Assembly: GCA_030591745.1 (NCBI GenBank)
Contig: JAUVAM010000148.1
Coordinates: 1 to 7,778, forward strand
Reading direction: 5' to 3'
Length of the DNA: 7,778 nucleotides
From: Deltaproteobacteria bacterium
GTDB lineage: Bacteria; Myxococcota; B64-G9
The first letter of the stretch is position 1; the number at the start of each line of letters is the position of its first letter. The translations under genes and the position numbers were made by a program. The notes under the pieces are model-generated. The model did not search any database and was not told the DNA's origin. It saw only the letters and a program-made list of their open reading frames with translations. Shown here in pieces: positions 1 to 7,122 of the stretch.

Positions 1-2676
1 CAGCTGCCCGTGGTCCAACTCACCGTCCAGTCATCGCTCTGGGATCTCGTCGAGATAAGGGACTGGACGGAAACCTGGCTTCTGGACCGCGTACTGGCTG
101 TCTCCGGCGTCAGCGGTGCAGAAATCCTGGGCGGCCTGAAACGCGAAATCAGAGTCCACCTGGATCCAGTCGCGCTCGAGAAGCACGAGCTCTCGGTCGG
201 TGATATTCAACACGCCCTCAGCGAGGCCAACGTGGAGATGTTCGCCGGGCGAGTCAACGCAGGGCCCCGGGAACTCATCGCCCGAACCCTCGGGGAGATC
301 ACGTCTCTCGACGAAATCCGAAGCGTGGTGGTCAAGAACCACGGAATCGCCAAGGTCTATTTGCGGGACCTCGCCCAGGTCGTGGATGCCCACGAGGAAG
401 TGCGTGTCATCACGCGGCTCGACTCGAGTCCCTGCGTCAAGCTTAGCGTCCAAAAACAGCCGGATTCCAACACGGTCGAGGTAGCAAGGGCCTTGAGCCA
501 AAGGATTGAGGAGCTCAGCCCGGTCCTCCCGGGACACATCAAGCTGGGGATGGTGGAAAGCCAGGCGGAATATGTGGACGGTGCCCTCTCAAGCGTCAAG
601 GCGGCCGCGTCCCAGGCCGCGCTGCTCATCTTGTTCGTGACTTTCCTGTTTCTTGGCAGCCTGAGGCAATCCCTTGTGCTCATGACCGCGCTGCCTTTGA
701 CCTTGATCATCAACTTCGCGCTGATGAGGCTGGGCGGCTTTTCCATCAACATCTTTACCCTGGCGGGCATCGTGATCGCGCTCGGCGTGCTGCTCGACAA
801 CTCGATCGTGGTGCTGGAAAACATTTCGCGCCAAAACGAGGAAGGACAAAGGGATCAAGACAGCATCGCCGTGAATGCCACGACTCAGGTGGCTGGGGCG
901 GTGCTCGCCGGCACCCTCACGCTACTCGCCTTGTTCGTCCCCTACCTGCTCGTCTCGGGCATCACCAGCCTCCTCTTTCGTGAACTCATTCTGGTGGTGG
1001 CCGGCGTCGTGCTGGTCAGCCTGATCTGCTCGCTCACTTTGGTTCCGATGCTTGGCAGCCTGCTTCTGGGAAAGCCCGGGACACAGCGTTCCCCCCGGTG
1101 GCAGGTGCGACTGCGAGACGGTTACGGCAAAATCGTGCGACATTGCCTGCGCTGGCGTTGGCCTGTATTGGCGATTTTTGTCGGCATCCTGGTTACAGCA
1201 ACGCTGATGGCACCATCGCTCGGCAGTGAATTCTTACCCAAGCTTGATGACGGCCGGATCATGGTCAAGGTCAAGCTACCGACCGGGTCGTCGCTTGGGG
1301 CAACGGACAAACTGCTTGCCCGCATCGAGCAAAAACTCTCGGGGGATCCCCTGATCGAAAGCGCCTTCACGCTGTCTGGCGGCAAGGTGTGGGGCCTTTA
1401 CACCTTCGAGGTGGCAAACGAGGGAGAAATCGACCTCCAGCTTGCCCCGCGAGGCGCTCGCAAAGTCACCACCAAGGCCTACATGCAAAAACTGAAGAAA
1501 CGCCTCTCGAAGATGGCACCTCCGGGCGGCAAGGTGATGGTTCGACAGATGCGCATCAAGGGCATTCGGAAGATGGGGCAATCCGATCTTGAGATTCAAG
1601 TGCGCGGACCCGAGCTTTCGAAGCTTTTCGAGTTGGCCCGCGGGGTTGTCCGAGCCGCGCAGGAGAACCCTCACCTGAGCAACGTGAACCTCGGCATGGA
1701 TTTAACCAAACCCGAGTTGCTCGTCCGAATCGACAGAAAGAAAGCCTCTGACCTGGGTGTCTCGGTATCCGACGTGGCCACGACGCTCAAAGCCTTGCTC
1801 CATGGCGTCATCGCCGGCCGATATCAAGAAGGCGAAGAGCATTACAACATCAGGCTGCGCATTCCCGAAAAGCAGATCCGCTCCAAACGGGACATCGAAA
1901 ACCTCGTCCTGTCCGGCGCGGATGGAAGACAGTTTCGACTGCGCGATCTGGCCACGGTCACCCAGGGGACCGGCCCCGTGGAAATCATCAGGGAAAATCA
2001 GGTCAAACAGGTGGTCGTTCGCGCCGATGCTTGGGGTGCGAGTGTGGGCCTTGCACTAAACGAACTCAAAACCGATCTAAAAAAACTGGACCTGCCGGCC
2101 GGCTATGAACTCGATTACGGCGGCAAGGCCAGACTCATGGAGGACTTGACGAAGACGGCCTTGGGCATCCTCGGCCTGGCGATTTTCCTGGCGATGGTTG
2201 TACTCGCCGTACAGTTCAACAGCGTCAGGTATCCCTTTATGATCCTGTGCTGCATTCCGATGAGCGCAACCGGGATGGTGTTCGCACTAATGGCCAGCGG
2301 CCTCGCCATGGGAGCAACCGTACTGGTCGGCCTGCTGGTCGTGTTGGCGGCGACGGTCAACGACGGTGTGCTGCTCTTCACCCTGGCGGACGAGCTGAGA
2401 ACAGACTCACGGTTTCGCGCAGCCGCCGCGGCGGTACAAGAGGCCGCCCGCCTGCGCCTGCGACCCAGGATCATGACGACAGCGACCACCATCGCCGGAC
2501 TGACGCCGCTTGCCTTCAACATCGGCGTGGGGGGCGACATGCTTCAGCCCATGGCGGTGGGAGCCATCGGCGGCCTCATCGCGGAAATCCCGGTGGCTCT
2601 GTTCTTGATGCCCTGCCTGTACGCGATGGCAAGCCGGACCGTGAAGACCGCCAAAGGTCAGACCACGATCGACTAG
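1..2676 (+). CDS. RND-family efflux transporter permease subunit (5' partial)
   Basis: Inner-membrane proton-driven pump of the AcrB/CusA (RND) superfamily, which would work with a periplasmic adaptor and an outer-membrane channel to export small molecules. The frame is open from base 1 with no stop, so the GTG at base 10 is not the true start. 891 residues are visible against a usual 1000-1050, so TM1 and part of the first porter domain are missing. The visible part begins in the porter domain (VVQLTVQSS). TM2-TM6 follow at about residues 205-355, TM7 near 385-405, the second periplasmic loop at about 410-710, and the last helices to about 880. TM4 has LLDNSIVVLEN (D266, N267), matching the AcrB Asp407-Asp408 pair with the second Asp replaced by Asn, a common variant. 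TM10 carries TVNDGVLLF. Substrate is not predictable, and drug-type versus metal-type cannot be settled. No partner gene is in view. The last codons (QTTID) lie over a sequence that resembles the glycosidase 3' end in antisense, so the C-terminus may have been remodelled. Confidence 0.93.
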   Translation, partial: QLPVVQLTVQSSLWDLVEIRDWTETWLLDRVLAVSGVSGAEILGGLKREIRVHLDPVALEKHELSVGDIQHALSEANVEMFAGRVNAGPRELIARTLGEITSLDEIRSVVVKNHGIAKVYLRDLAQVVDAHEEVRVITRLDSSPCVKLSVQKQPDSNTVEVARALSQRIEELSPVLPGHIKLGMVESQAEYVDGALSSVKAAASQAALLILFVTFLFLGSLRQSLVLMTALPLTLIINFALMRLGGFSINIFTLAGIVIALGVLLDNSIVVLENISRQNEEGQRDQDSIAVNATTQVAGAVLAGTLTLLALFVPYLLVSGITSLLFRELILVVAGVVLVSLICSLTLVPMLGSLLLGKPGTQRSPRWQVRLRDGYGKIVRHCLRWRWPVLAIFVGILVTATLMAPSLGSEFLPKLDDGRIMVKVKLPTGSSLGATDKLLARIEQKLSGDPLIESAFTLSGGKVWGLYTFEVANEGEIDLQLAPRGARKVTTKAYMQKLKKRLSKMAPPGGKVMVRQMRIKGIRKMGQSDLEIQVRGPELSKLFELARGVVRAAQENPHLSNVNLGMDLTKPELLVRIDRKKASDLGVSVSDVATTLKALLHGVIAGRYQEGEEHYNIRLRIPEKQIRSKRDIENLVLSGADGRQFRLRDLATVTQGTGPVEIIRENQVKQVVVRADAWGASVGLALNELKTDLKKLDLPAGYELDYGGKARLMEDLTKTALGILGLAIFLAMVVLAVQFNSVRYPFMILCCIPMSATGMVFALMASGLAMGATVLVGLLVVLAATVNDGVLLFTLADELRTDSRFRAAAAAVQEAARLRLRPRIMTTATTIAGLTPLAFNIGVGGDMLQPMAVGAIGGLIAEIPVALFLMPCLYAMASRTVKTAKGQTTID

Positions 2677-2706
2677 CATGCGCAGCTTCACACCCAAGTC
2701 GGCGGG
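2659..2706 (-). pseudogene. Remnant of a second glycoside hydrolase 3' end
   Basis: Read on the - strand, these 16 codons give PADLGVKLRMLVDRGL. The C-terminus of the intact GH5-like gene (4053-4100) gives PTDLGVKLRILIERGL. That is 12 of 16 residues identical, and the other changes are A/T, M/I, V/I and D/E. At the DNA level about 38 of 50 bases match over 2661-2710 versus 4055-4104 without gaps, and many differences fall at third codon positions, as expected for a once-coding copy. Nothing homologous continues on either side. One side is the uracil permease stop codon and the other is the RND coding sequence, whose final codons and stop it overlaps. It is best read as a scar left when a paralogous or allelic glycosidase gene was lost or replaced. 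Chance resemblance is unlikely but the match is short. Confidence 0.6.
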
Positions 2707-2707
2707 A

Positions 2708-3961
2708 TCAAGCCTCCTTCTTCTTTCTTCCAGGCAATATGAGGTTGAGCAGGACCCCGATAATGCCGGCGAGCCCGATTCCTTTCACGGTGAATGCACC
2801 CGCTGAAAAACTCATTCCACCAATACCCAAAACCATGATGAGTGAAATGATGGCAAGGTTGCGTGGTTCCGTGAGATCTTCCTGGGCCCGTACAAGGGTA
2901 TTCAGACCCACCACTGTGATTGCGCCGAAAAGGAGAAGCATAATTCCACCCATGACAGGGGATGGGATGGTCTGGAGCATGGCTCCGACTTTTCCAACAA
3001 AGGCGAGGATGATGGCGATAATTGCCGCCCAGGTCATGATGGCCGGATTGAATGTTTTGGTAAGCGTTACAGCCCCGGTCACCTCTGAATAGGTTGTGTT
3101 GGGTGGGCCGCCGAAGAGGGCCGCCAGGCTGGTCGCAAGACCATCGCCAAGCATCGTGCGATGAATACCCGGATCTTTTAGGTAGTCCTTTTTGGTCACA
3201 GAACCGATGGCCAGAATGTCACCGAAATGCTCAATGGCAGGAGCGATGGCAACCGGAACGATGAAGAAAACCGCCTCCAGGTTCCACACAGGCAAGGTGA
3301 ATGATGGCATGGCAAACCAGGCAGCCTCTCTGACAGGGGTCAGATCAATAAGCCCGAAAGGAATGGAGATCAGGTAGCCGGCGATAATTCCGCAAAGAAT
3401 AGGAATGAGCTTAAACAGTCCTCGACCGAGCAATGAAACGGCAAGGGTTACAGCAAGTGAAGTGAAAGAAACAATAAGAGCGGTATTGCGTGGAACAAGC
3501 TCAGACGAACCGTCTCCGGTCATGCCTGTTGCCATGAAGACCGCAACGGGGGCAAGGATAAGTCCAATGACCATGATAACAGGTCCGGTAACAATGGGTG
3601 GCAGGATTGTGTGAAGTATCTTCCCACCCTGAAAATAGATCAGTACCGAGAGCAATATATAGAAAACGCCGGCTGCCAGCAGGCCGCACATGGTGCCTGC
3701 AATACCCCAAGTCTGGACACCATAAATAATTGGAGCGATGAAGGCGAAGGAAGAAGCGAGAAAAATAGGGACTTTTCCCTTGGTAACGACCTGAAAGAGA
3801 AGTGTGCCTGCTCCAGCGGTAAAAAGAGCCACATTGGGATTTAAGCCCGTGAGCAGTGGCACCAGAACAAGAGCACCAAGGGCGACAAAGAGCATTTGGG
3901 TACCCAAAAGAACATCCCGGGCTCTGAAGTGATAATCACTCTCGTATTGTTGCGTTTTCAT
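2708..3961 (-). CDS. uraA: Uracil permease, UraA/NCS2 family
   Basis: Polytopic inner-membrane uracil:proton symporter of the nucleobase-ascorbate transporter (NCS2) family, feeding pyrimidine salvage. The 417 residues are close to E. coli UraA (429) and the gene is full length. Visible family features are the SSFAFIAP segment (residues 70-77), the AIEHFGD motif (E244 matching uracil-binding Glu241 of UraA), DPGIHR (264-268 region), and GGPPNTTYSE (E293 matching Glu290). Hydrophobic helices run the whole length, and the tail is basic (GRKKKEA). The residue matching UraA His245 is Asp248 here. The ATG start at 3959-3961 has a purine-rich AGGGAG 11 bases upstream. It lies 70 bases downstream of the glycosidase gene on the same strand and converges on the RND gene with a 31-base gap. 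G+C content is visibly lower than in the flanking genes (about 45-55% in most sampled lines), suggesting separate ancestry. A related nucleobase such as xanthine is a less likely substrate, given the UraA-like motifs. Confidence 0.92.
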   Translation of the reverse strand: MKTQQYESDYHFRARDVLLGTQMLFVALGALVLVPLLTGLNPNVALFTAGAGTLLFQVVTKGKVPIFLASSFAFIAPIIYGVQTWGIAGTMCGLLAAGVFYILLSVLIYFQGGKILHTILPPIVTGPVIMVIGLILAPVAVFMATGMTGDGSSELVPRNTALIVSFTSLAVTLAVSLLGRGLFKLIPILCGIIAGYLISIPFGLIDLTPVREAAWFAMPSFTLPVWNLEAVFFIVPVAIAPAIEHFGDILAIGSVTKKDYLKDPGIHRTMLGDGLATSLAALFGGPPNTTYSEVTGAVTLTKTFNPAIMTWAAIIAIILAFVGKVGAMLQTIPSPVMGGIMLLLFGAITVVGLNTLVRAQEDLTEPRNLAIISLIMVLGIGGMSFSAGAFTVKGIGLAGIIGVLLNLILPGRKKKEA

Positions 3962-3972
3962 CGTATTTTCAT

Positions 3973-3978
3973 CTCCCT
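3973..3978 (-). promoter_or_regulatory. Ribosome binding site of the uracil permease gene
   Basis: The - strand reads AGGGAG, ending 11 bases before the ATG at 3961. The spacing is slightly long, but this is the only good Shine-Dalgarno-like sequence in the gap. It supports the assigned start. No convincing -35/-10 pair was seen upstream, so the gene may depend on read-through from the operon. Confidence 0.6.
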
Positions 3979-4015
3979 TGAAAAGGAAAATCTGAAAAGG
4001 AAAATCTGGAAAATC
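3979..4015. repeat. 14-base tandem repeat in the gap before uraA
   Basis: The unit TGAAAAGGAAAATC occurs twice without a mismatch (3979-3992 and 3993-4006). A shortened third copy, TGGAAAATC, follows at 4007-4015, and then TGGGGACGG. On the - strand the block reads as pyrimidine runs of the AGATTTTCC type ending just before the uracil permease ribosome binding site. The GTCCCCAGATTTT string at its outer edge (about 4010-4022) resembles dispersed intergenic repeats I recall from deltaproteobacterial genomes, but that cannot be tested here. It marks the border between the glycosidase gene and the permease gene. Confidence 0.7.
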
Positions 4016-4031
4016 TGGGGACGGAGGCTTA

Positions 4032-5027
4032 TCAGGCCTCTTTGAAGGAATCCAGGCCGCGCTCGATCAAGATGCGTAGCTTCACACCCAGATCGGTGGG
4101 CTCAAACATCAGCGGATCATGCAGCAATTCATCATGACGGAGGGCTAGCATCCCCGGGCCCTCGAATTTCCAGAAGAAGACAGCTTCATAGCCGAGCTTT
4201 TTGCCGTTGTGGAAATAATGCAGCAAATGGTCATTGCCGGGTCGATCGTTTCCTTCGCGCTCACCACATTCGCCGACGAGCAGCGGAAGGTCGCCGATGT
4301 CCACGGGCAGGTCTTCCCTTGGCGGCAGTCCACCCTCCTGGTGATACACGTGGATGTCGACTGCATCCACCGGGGGCTTTCCCACTTTGGCGGCATCGCA
4401 CCACAGACCCGGCAAGAAAACAGCCTGGCAACCCGCCGTCGTGGGGATCTGGGGACTGAGCTTTTTCCACGCCCCGCCCAGCCTTCTTATTCCGACTGCC
4501 AGGGTCTCCCAGCTCAAGCCCTCCGGCCCCACCACTTCCCTGCTCATGCTCTCGGGCTCGTTGAGAATCTCCAGGCCCAAACTCACCCTCGGGTCCAAAA
4601 CACGAGCGAGCTCGGGCAAAACATGAGAAATGATGCTTTCCGCAAACCCTTCGTCGGAAAAAATTCGCACCCCAAGCTCATCACGATTTCGCTGCCACGC
4701 GTTGCCGTCAAACAAGCTCCAATAAATTTTCAACCCGGCCAGGCCGGCCATTCCCTGTAAAGCCTGAACAGACCTCAACAACTGAGGAGACACGCCCACC
4801 GGCATCCCCGCCTCATCCAGCAGCAAGCCTTCCGCGTTCTCACAAAGCCAAATACGAACTGCGTTCAGTCCCATTTTCCGACAAGACGCCAGATAGCGCG
4901 CGCCGATCCAGTCCGTGAAGGCATAACCCCATTCCGGCTTCTTGGGATTGGGCGCCAAATCGTGGTCGTAGGCCCCCATGAGATAGGGCAGGTTGGCACC
5001 CAGCAGCATGGATGATTTAGTCAGCAT
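4032..5027 (-). CDS. GH5-like (clan GH-A) glycoside hydrolase
   Basis: Predicted retaining glycosidase with a TIM-barrel fold, resembling cellulase/mannanase-type GH5 proteins. With the chosen start it has 331 residues. It opens with GANLPYLMGAYDHD, followed by a WGYAF segment and the NAVRIWL strand (about 55-61). The acid/base glutamate sits in EILNEPES (E157). HVYH (226-229) matches the conserved His-Tyr strand, the nucleophile glutamate is in LVGECGE (E253), and a late Trp is in FFWKFEG (286). Both catalytic glutamates are present, so it is probably active. There is no signal peptide, so it should act in the cytoplasm. The start is uncertain. The frame runs back to an ATG at 5117, but that would overlap the upstream gene by 101 bases. 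ATG 5027 (11-base overlap) and ATG 5009 (after the upstream stop) fit operon spacing better, though none has a strong ribosome binding site. It is the fourth gene of the - strand operon. The glycan substrate is unknown. Confidence 0.82.
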   Translation of the reverse strand: MLTKSSMLLGANLPYLMGAYDHDLAPNPKKPEWGYAFTDWIGARYLASCRKMGLNAVRIWLCENAEGLLLDEAGMPVGVSPQLLRSVQALQGMAGLAGLKIYWSLFDGNAWQRNRDELGVRIFSDEGFAESIISHVLPELARVLDPRVSLGLEILNEPESMSREVVGPEGLSWETLAVGIRRLGGAWKKLSPQIPTTAGCQAVFLPGLWCDAAKVGKPPVDAVDIHVYHQEGGLPPREDLPVDIGDLPLLVGECGEREGNDRPGNDHLLHYFHNGKKLGYEAVFFWKFEGPGMLALRHDELLHDPLMFEPTDLGVKLRILIERGLDSFKEA

Positions 5028-6129
5028 CCCACTGACCATGAATCTGAGTCTGCGGGTCGGGCAACTGTTCGTCACGAACCAACTTGCCTTGTAAAATCCC
5101 CTCGTTCCACTCCTCATCCCAGGAATACGTCAGCGCATTACAGCCCACGCATTCACTTGCCGCAGCCTCCCGCAAGGTTTCCGCGGCCACTTCACTTTCG
5201 AGCGCTTCCACAAGACCATTCGCCCGAATACTCCGTCCCTGATGCCAGCAAAGATAGAAACCGAGATGACTGTATCCGATGAACTTGCGCGGGATGGCGC
5301 ATCCGCCGAGGGGACGGTGCCGAGTCCATTTGTCCAAATACAAGGGCAGATGCTCAAGCAATTGCTTGCGATGGCTGAAGTAGACATCTCGCTCATCGCA
5401 GGCCGCGGCGATCCGCCGCAACTGTTCTTGCACCAAAGGCACTTGCTCATCCGTGACCATGAGGTCGGCCGTCTCGGGCACCACCTCCACCGGGGCATGG
5501 CGCACATACTGAAGGCGGCCCTCGGTCACCTCCATGAGCTCCTCGAACAGATCCCAAAGTGACTCGGCATTGTCTCGCTGAATCACCGTATTCGTTCCCC
5601 GCGTAATGCCCTCATCGGCTGCCAAAACAAGCGCTCGACAGGCCTTTTCGTAAGTACCGGGCAAGCCGCGTATCTGATCGTGAAGGGCCCCGGGCGCGTC
5701 GATGGATACGGTCATGCAATCCAAACCACGCAATCTTTTGATGCGTTCCGGCGTGACCAGGGTGCCGTTGGTCGTCAACTGCACCTTCAGCCCCAATTCG
5801 ACCGCGCCCTCAACCAAATCCAGCATCGCCGGATGCATGAAAGGCTCGCCACCGCAAAAAGAAACAACCTTCATGCCGATGGCTGAAGCCTCCCGAAAAA
5901 CCCGCAAGACTTCTTCCTTGTCGAGGCGCGCGGCATCCTCTTGACGCCGACACATGATGCACTTGAGGTTGCAGTCTTCGCTCAGGGCGATGTCCATCTT
6001 TTCATACAGGGAAAACAAGTGCTCGGCACCGCACTTTTCACATGGCAAGCGCCGCAAGGGAACGGGGTCGGCCGAAGCATCCCAGACAAGCTCGGCACCA
6101 CAGTGACAGACCCTGCGAACGAGGCTCAC
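5017..6129 (-). CDS. Radical SAM protein with N-terminal Cys knuckle and SPASM/Twitch-like C-terminus
   Basis: Predicted radical S-adenosylmethionine enzyme of 370 residues. It starts with a CxC (C8, C10) and CxxC (C30, C33) set that looks like a small zinc ribbon. The barrel begins with CNLKCIMC (C53, C57, C60), which binds the 4Fe-4S cluster, followed by the SAM-binding GGEP (93-96), TTNGT (119-123) and the SIDAPG strand (142-147). Near the C-terminus are C277-X12-G-X3-C294 and ECVGC (C327, C330). These four cysteines suit one auxiliary cluster. The GTG start at 6127-6129 is chosen because it overlaps the TGA of the preceding gene as GTGA and has AGGTGA 4 bases upstream. An ATG at 6189 in frame would add 20 residues and overlap by 64 bases. 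It is a paralogue of its upstream neighbour and is probably translationally coupled to it. The reaction is unknown; members of this group act on peptides or on sugar-like substrates. Confidence 0.88.
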   Translation of the reverse strand: MSLVRRVCHCGAELVWDASADPVPLRRLPCEKCGAEHLFSLYEKMDIALSEDCNLKCIMCRRQEDAARLDKEEVLRVFREASAIGMKVVSFCGGEPFMHPAMLDLVEGAVELGLKVQLTTNGTLVTPERIKRLRGLDCMTVSIDAPGALHDQIRGLPGTYEKACRALVLAADEGITRGTNTVIQRDNAESLWDLFEELMEVTEGRLQYVRHAPVEVVPETADLMVTDEQVPLVQEQLRRIAAACDERDVYFSHRKQLLEHLPLYLDKWTRHRPLGGCAIPRKFIGYSHLGFYLCWHQGRSIRANGLVEALESEVAAETLREAAASECVGCNALTYSWDEEWNEGILQGKLVRDEQLPDPQTQIHGQWDAD

Positions 6130-7115
6130 CGCTTCACCTGGTCGTCGAAGGAGGCGATATCGGAACAGGCAGCCAGGCAACCCGGGCATCTGGAATCGAT
6201 GGCCAATAGCTGTAACGCATCATGGATCTCCGAATGCCAAATATCGGCCAGCTTGTCCCCTTTCATCACATTGCCCATCACGTCGTCTCGCATAAAAAAG
6301 CAGGGAAACACATCCCCGGAAATATCCACCAACAGAAATCGTGAGGGCACGAAACAACCACCGGGAGGAATTGGCCTGAGACCTTCAAAATAATACGCGG
6401 GTACCAAATCCAAGAGGCTTTCCGTAAAAATGCGCACACCGAGTTCTCGAGCGCGGTGCCGGATGGCGGCCAGCCCATCTTCCAACCAGGGGCGATCCGA
6501 ATCCGCAAAGAGCCAGGGCCCCGGATCTCGATCCATGCCCTGGATCTCGACCTGGAAGGGCTGATAGCTCACCTCTTCCATGCCCAAATCCGCCGCCAAC
6601 TCAAGAATATGCGTTGCGGTATCCAAAGTGGGCTTCATGAGCACGCCGGAAAGGCCGGTCGAGATCCCCAATTTCAGAGCATCTTTTACAGCCCTCATGG
6701 CCTTGGCATAGACGCCGGAACCCCTCAATCGGTCATGAATCAACTCGGGCCCATCGATGGAAAAATGCAAGCGAACAGACTTCAACTCGGCCAGTCGCTC
6801 CAGGTGATCACCAAGCAACAAACCATTGGTCACCACCTCGCTCGACTCAAAACCCAAGCCATCGGCGTATGCGAGCAGATCCGTAAAATCTTTTCGCATG
6901 AAGCATTCGCCACCGCAGGGAATAAAAGACCGAGCCCCACGGGATCGGGCCTGCTCAAGCAAGCTACGGGTCAAAGTCTCGTCGACCCCATGCTTCCGGC
7001 CCTCCCAGACAGAACACATTTCGCACTTGAGGTTGCAGTGCACCGTCAACTCGATGGCGATTTCGTCCAAGCCCCAGGCCAAAGCCGGGTGCGCATGATT
7101 GGGTATTGAGTCCAT
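6126..7115 (-). CDS. Radical SAM/SPASM domain protein
   Basis: Predicted radical SAM enzyme of 329 residues. The cluster motif CNLKCEMC is at C27, C31 and C34. The usual GGEP is GGEC here (68-71), inside FIPCGGECFM. TNG (96-98) and the HFSIDGPE strand (117-124) follow. The C-terminus holds C254-X12-G-X4-C272, an exact fit to the first SPASM signature, and then CPGCLAAC (C310, C313, C317), giving five cysteines for at least one auxiliary cluster. DIWHS (291-295) is the segment often found between the two SPASM halves. The ATG at 7113-7115 lies 7 bases after the stop of the glycosyltransferase gene and puts the motif at a normal distance from the N-terminus. In-frame starts at 7160 and 7205 would overlap that gene and have no good ribosome binding site. 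The GGC-x-P-x-x-F block is shared with the downstream radical SAM gene, indicating an old tandem duplication. The substrate cannot be inferred. Confidence 0.9.
   Translation of the reverse strand: MDSIPNHAHPALAWGLDEIAIELTVHCNLKCEMCSVWEGRKHGVDETLTRSLLEQARSRGARSFIPCGGECFMRKDFTDLLAYADGLGFESSEVVTNGLLLGDHLERLAELKSVRLHFSIDGPELIHDRLRGSGVYAKAMRAVKDALKLGISTGLSGVLMKPTLDTATHILELAADLGMEEVSYQPFQVEIQGMDRDPGPWLFADSDRPWLEDGLAAIRHRARELGVRIFTESLLDLVPAYYFEGLRPIPPGGCFVPSRFLLVDISGDVFPCFFMRDDVMGNVMKGDKLADIWHSEIHDALQLLAIDSRCPGCLAACSDIASFDDQVKR
6134..6139 (-). promoter_or_regulatory. Ribosome binding site deciding the GTG start of the second radical SAM gene
   Basis: The - strand reads AGGTGA, followed by four bases and then GTGA, in which the GTG start (6127-6129) overlaps the TGA stop (6126-6128) of the upstream gene. 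The placement inside the last codons of the upstream gene is typical of translational coupling and is the reason for rejecting the longer ATG start at 6189. Confidence 0.65.
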
Positions 7116-7122
7116 GGGTTTC

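Noticed and set aside
2677..2707. Possible bidirectional terminator between the convergent RND and uracil permease genes
   Set aside because: No stable hairpin or T-run could be found in the 31-base gap.
2708..2720. Similarity between the permease stop region and the glycosidase stop region (both end KEA)
   Set aside because: About 10 of 12 bases match, but out of register with the longer repeat; probably chance in short Lys/Glu/Ala codons.
2247..3092. Long + strand open frame of 281 codons across the RND end and the uracil permease
   Set aside because: It is an out-of-phase shadow of the RND gene joined to the antisense of the permease. Its product is low-complexity, Arg-rich sequence without domains.
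4209..4760. 183-codon + strand open frame antisense to the glycosidase gene
   Set aside because: The glycosidase frame carries the catalytic motifs; this one is a shadow.
6456..7109. 217-codon + strand open frame antisense to the first radical SAM gene
   Set aside because: The opposite strand has clear radical SAM and SPASM motifs; this frame shows no recognisable domain.
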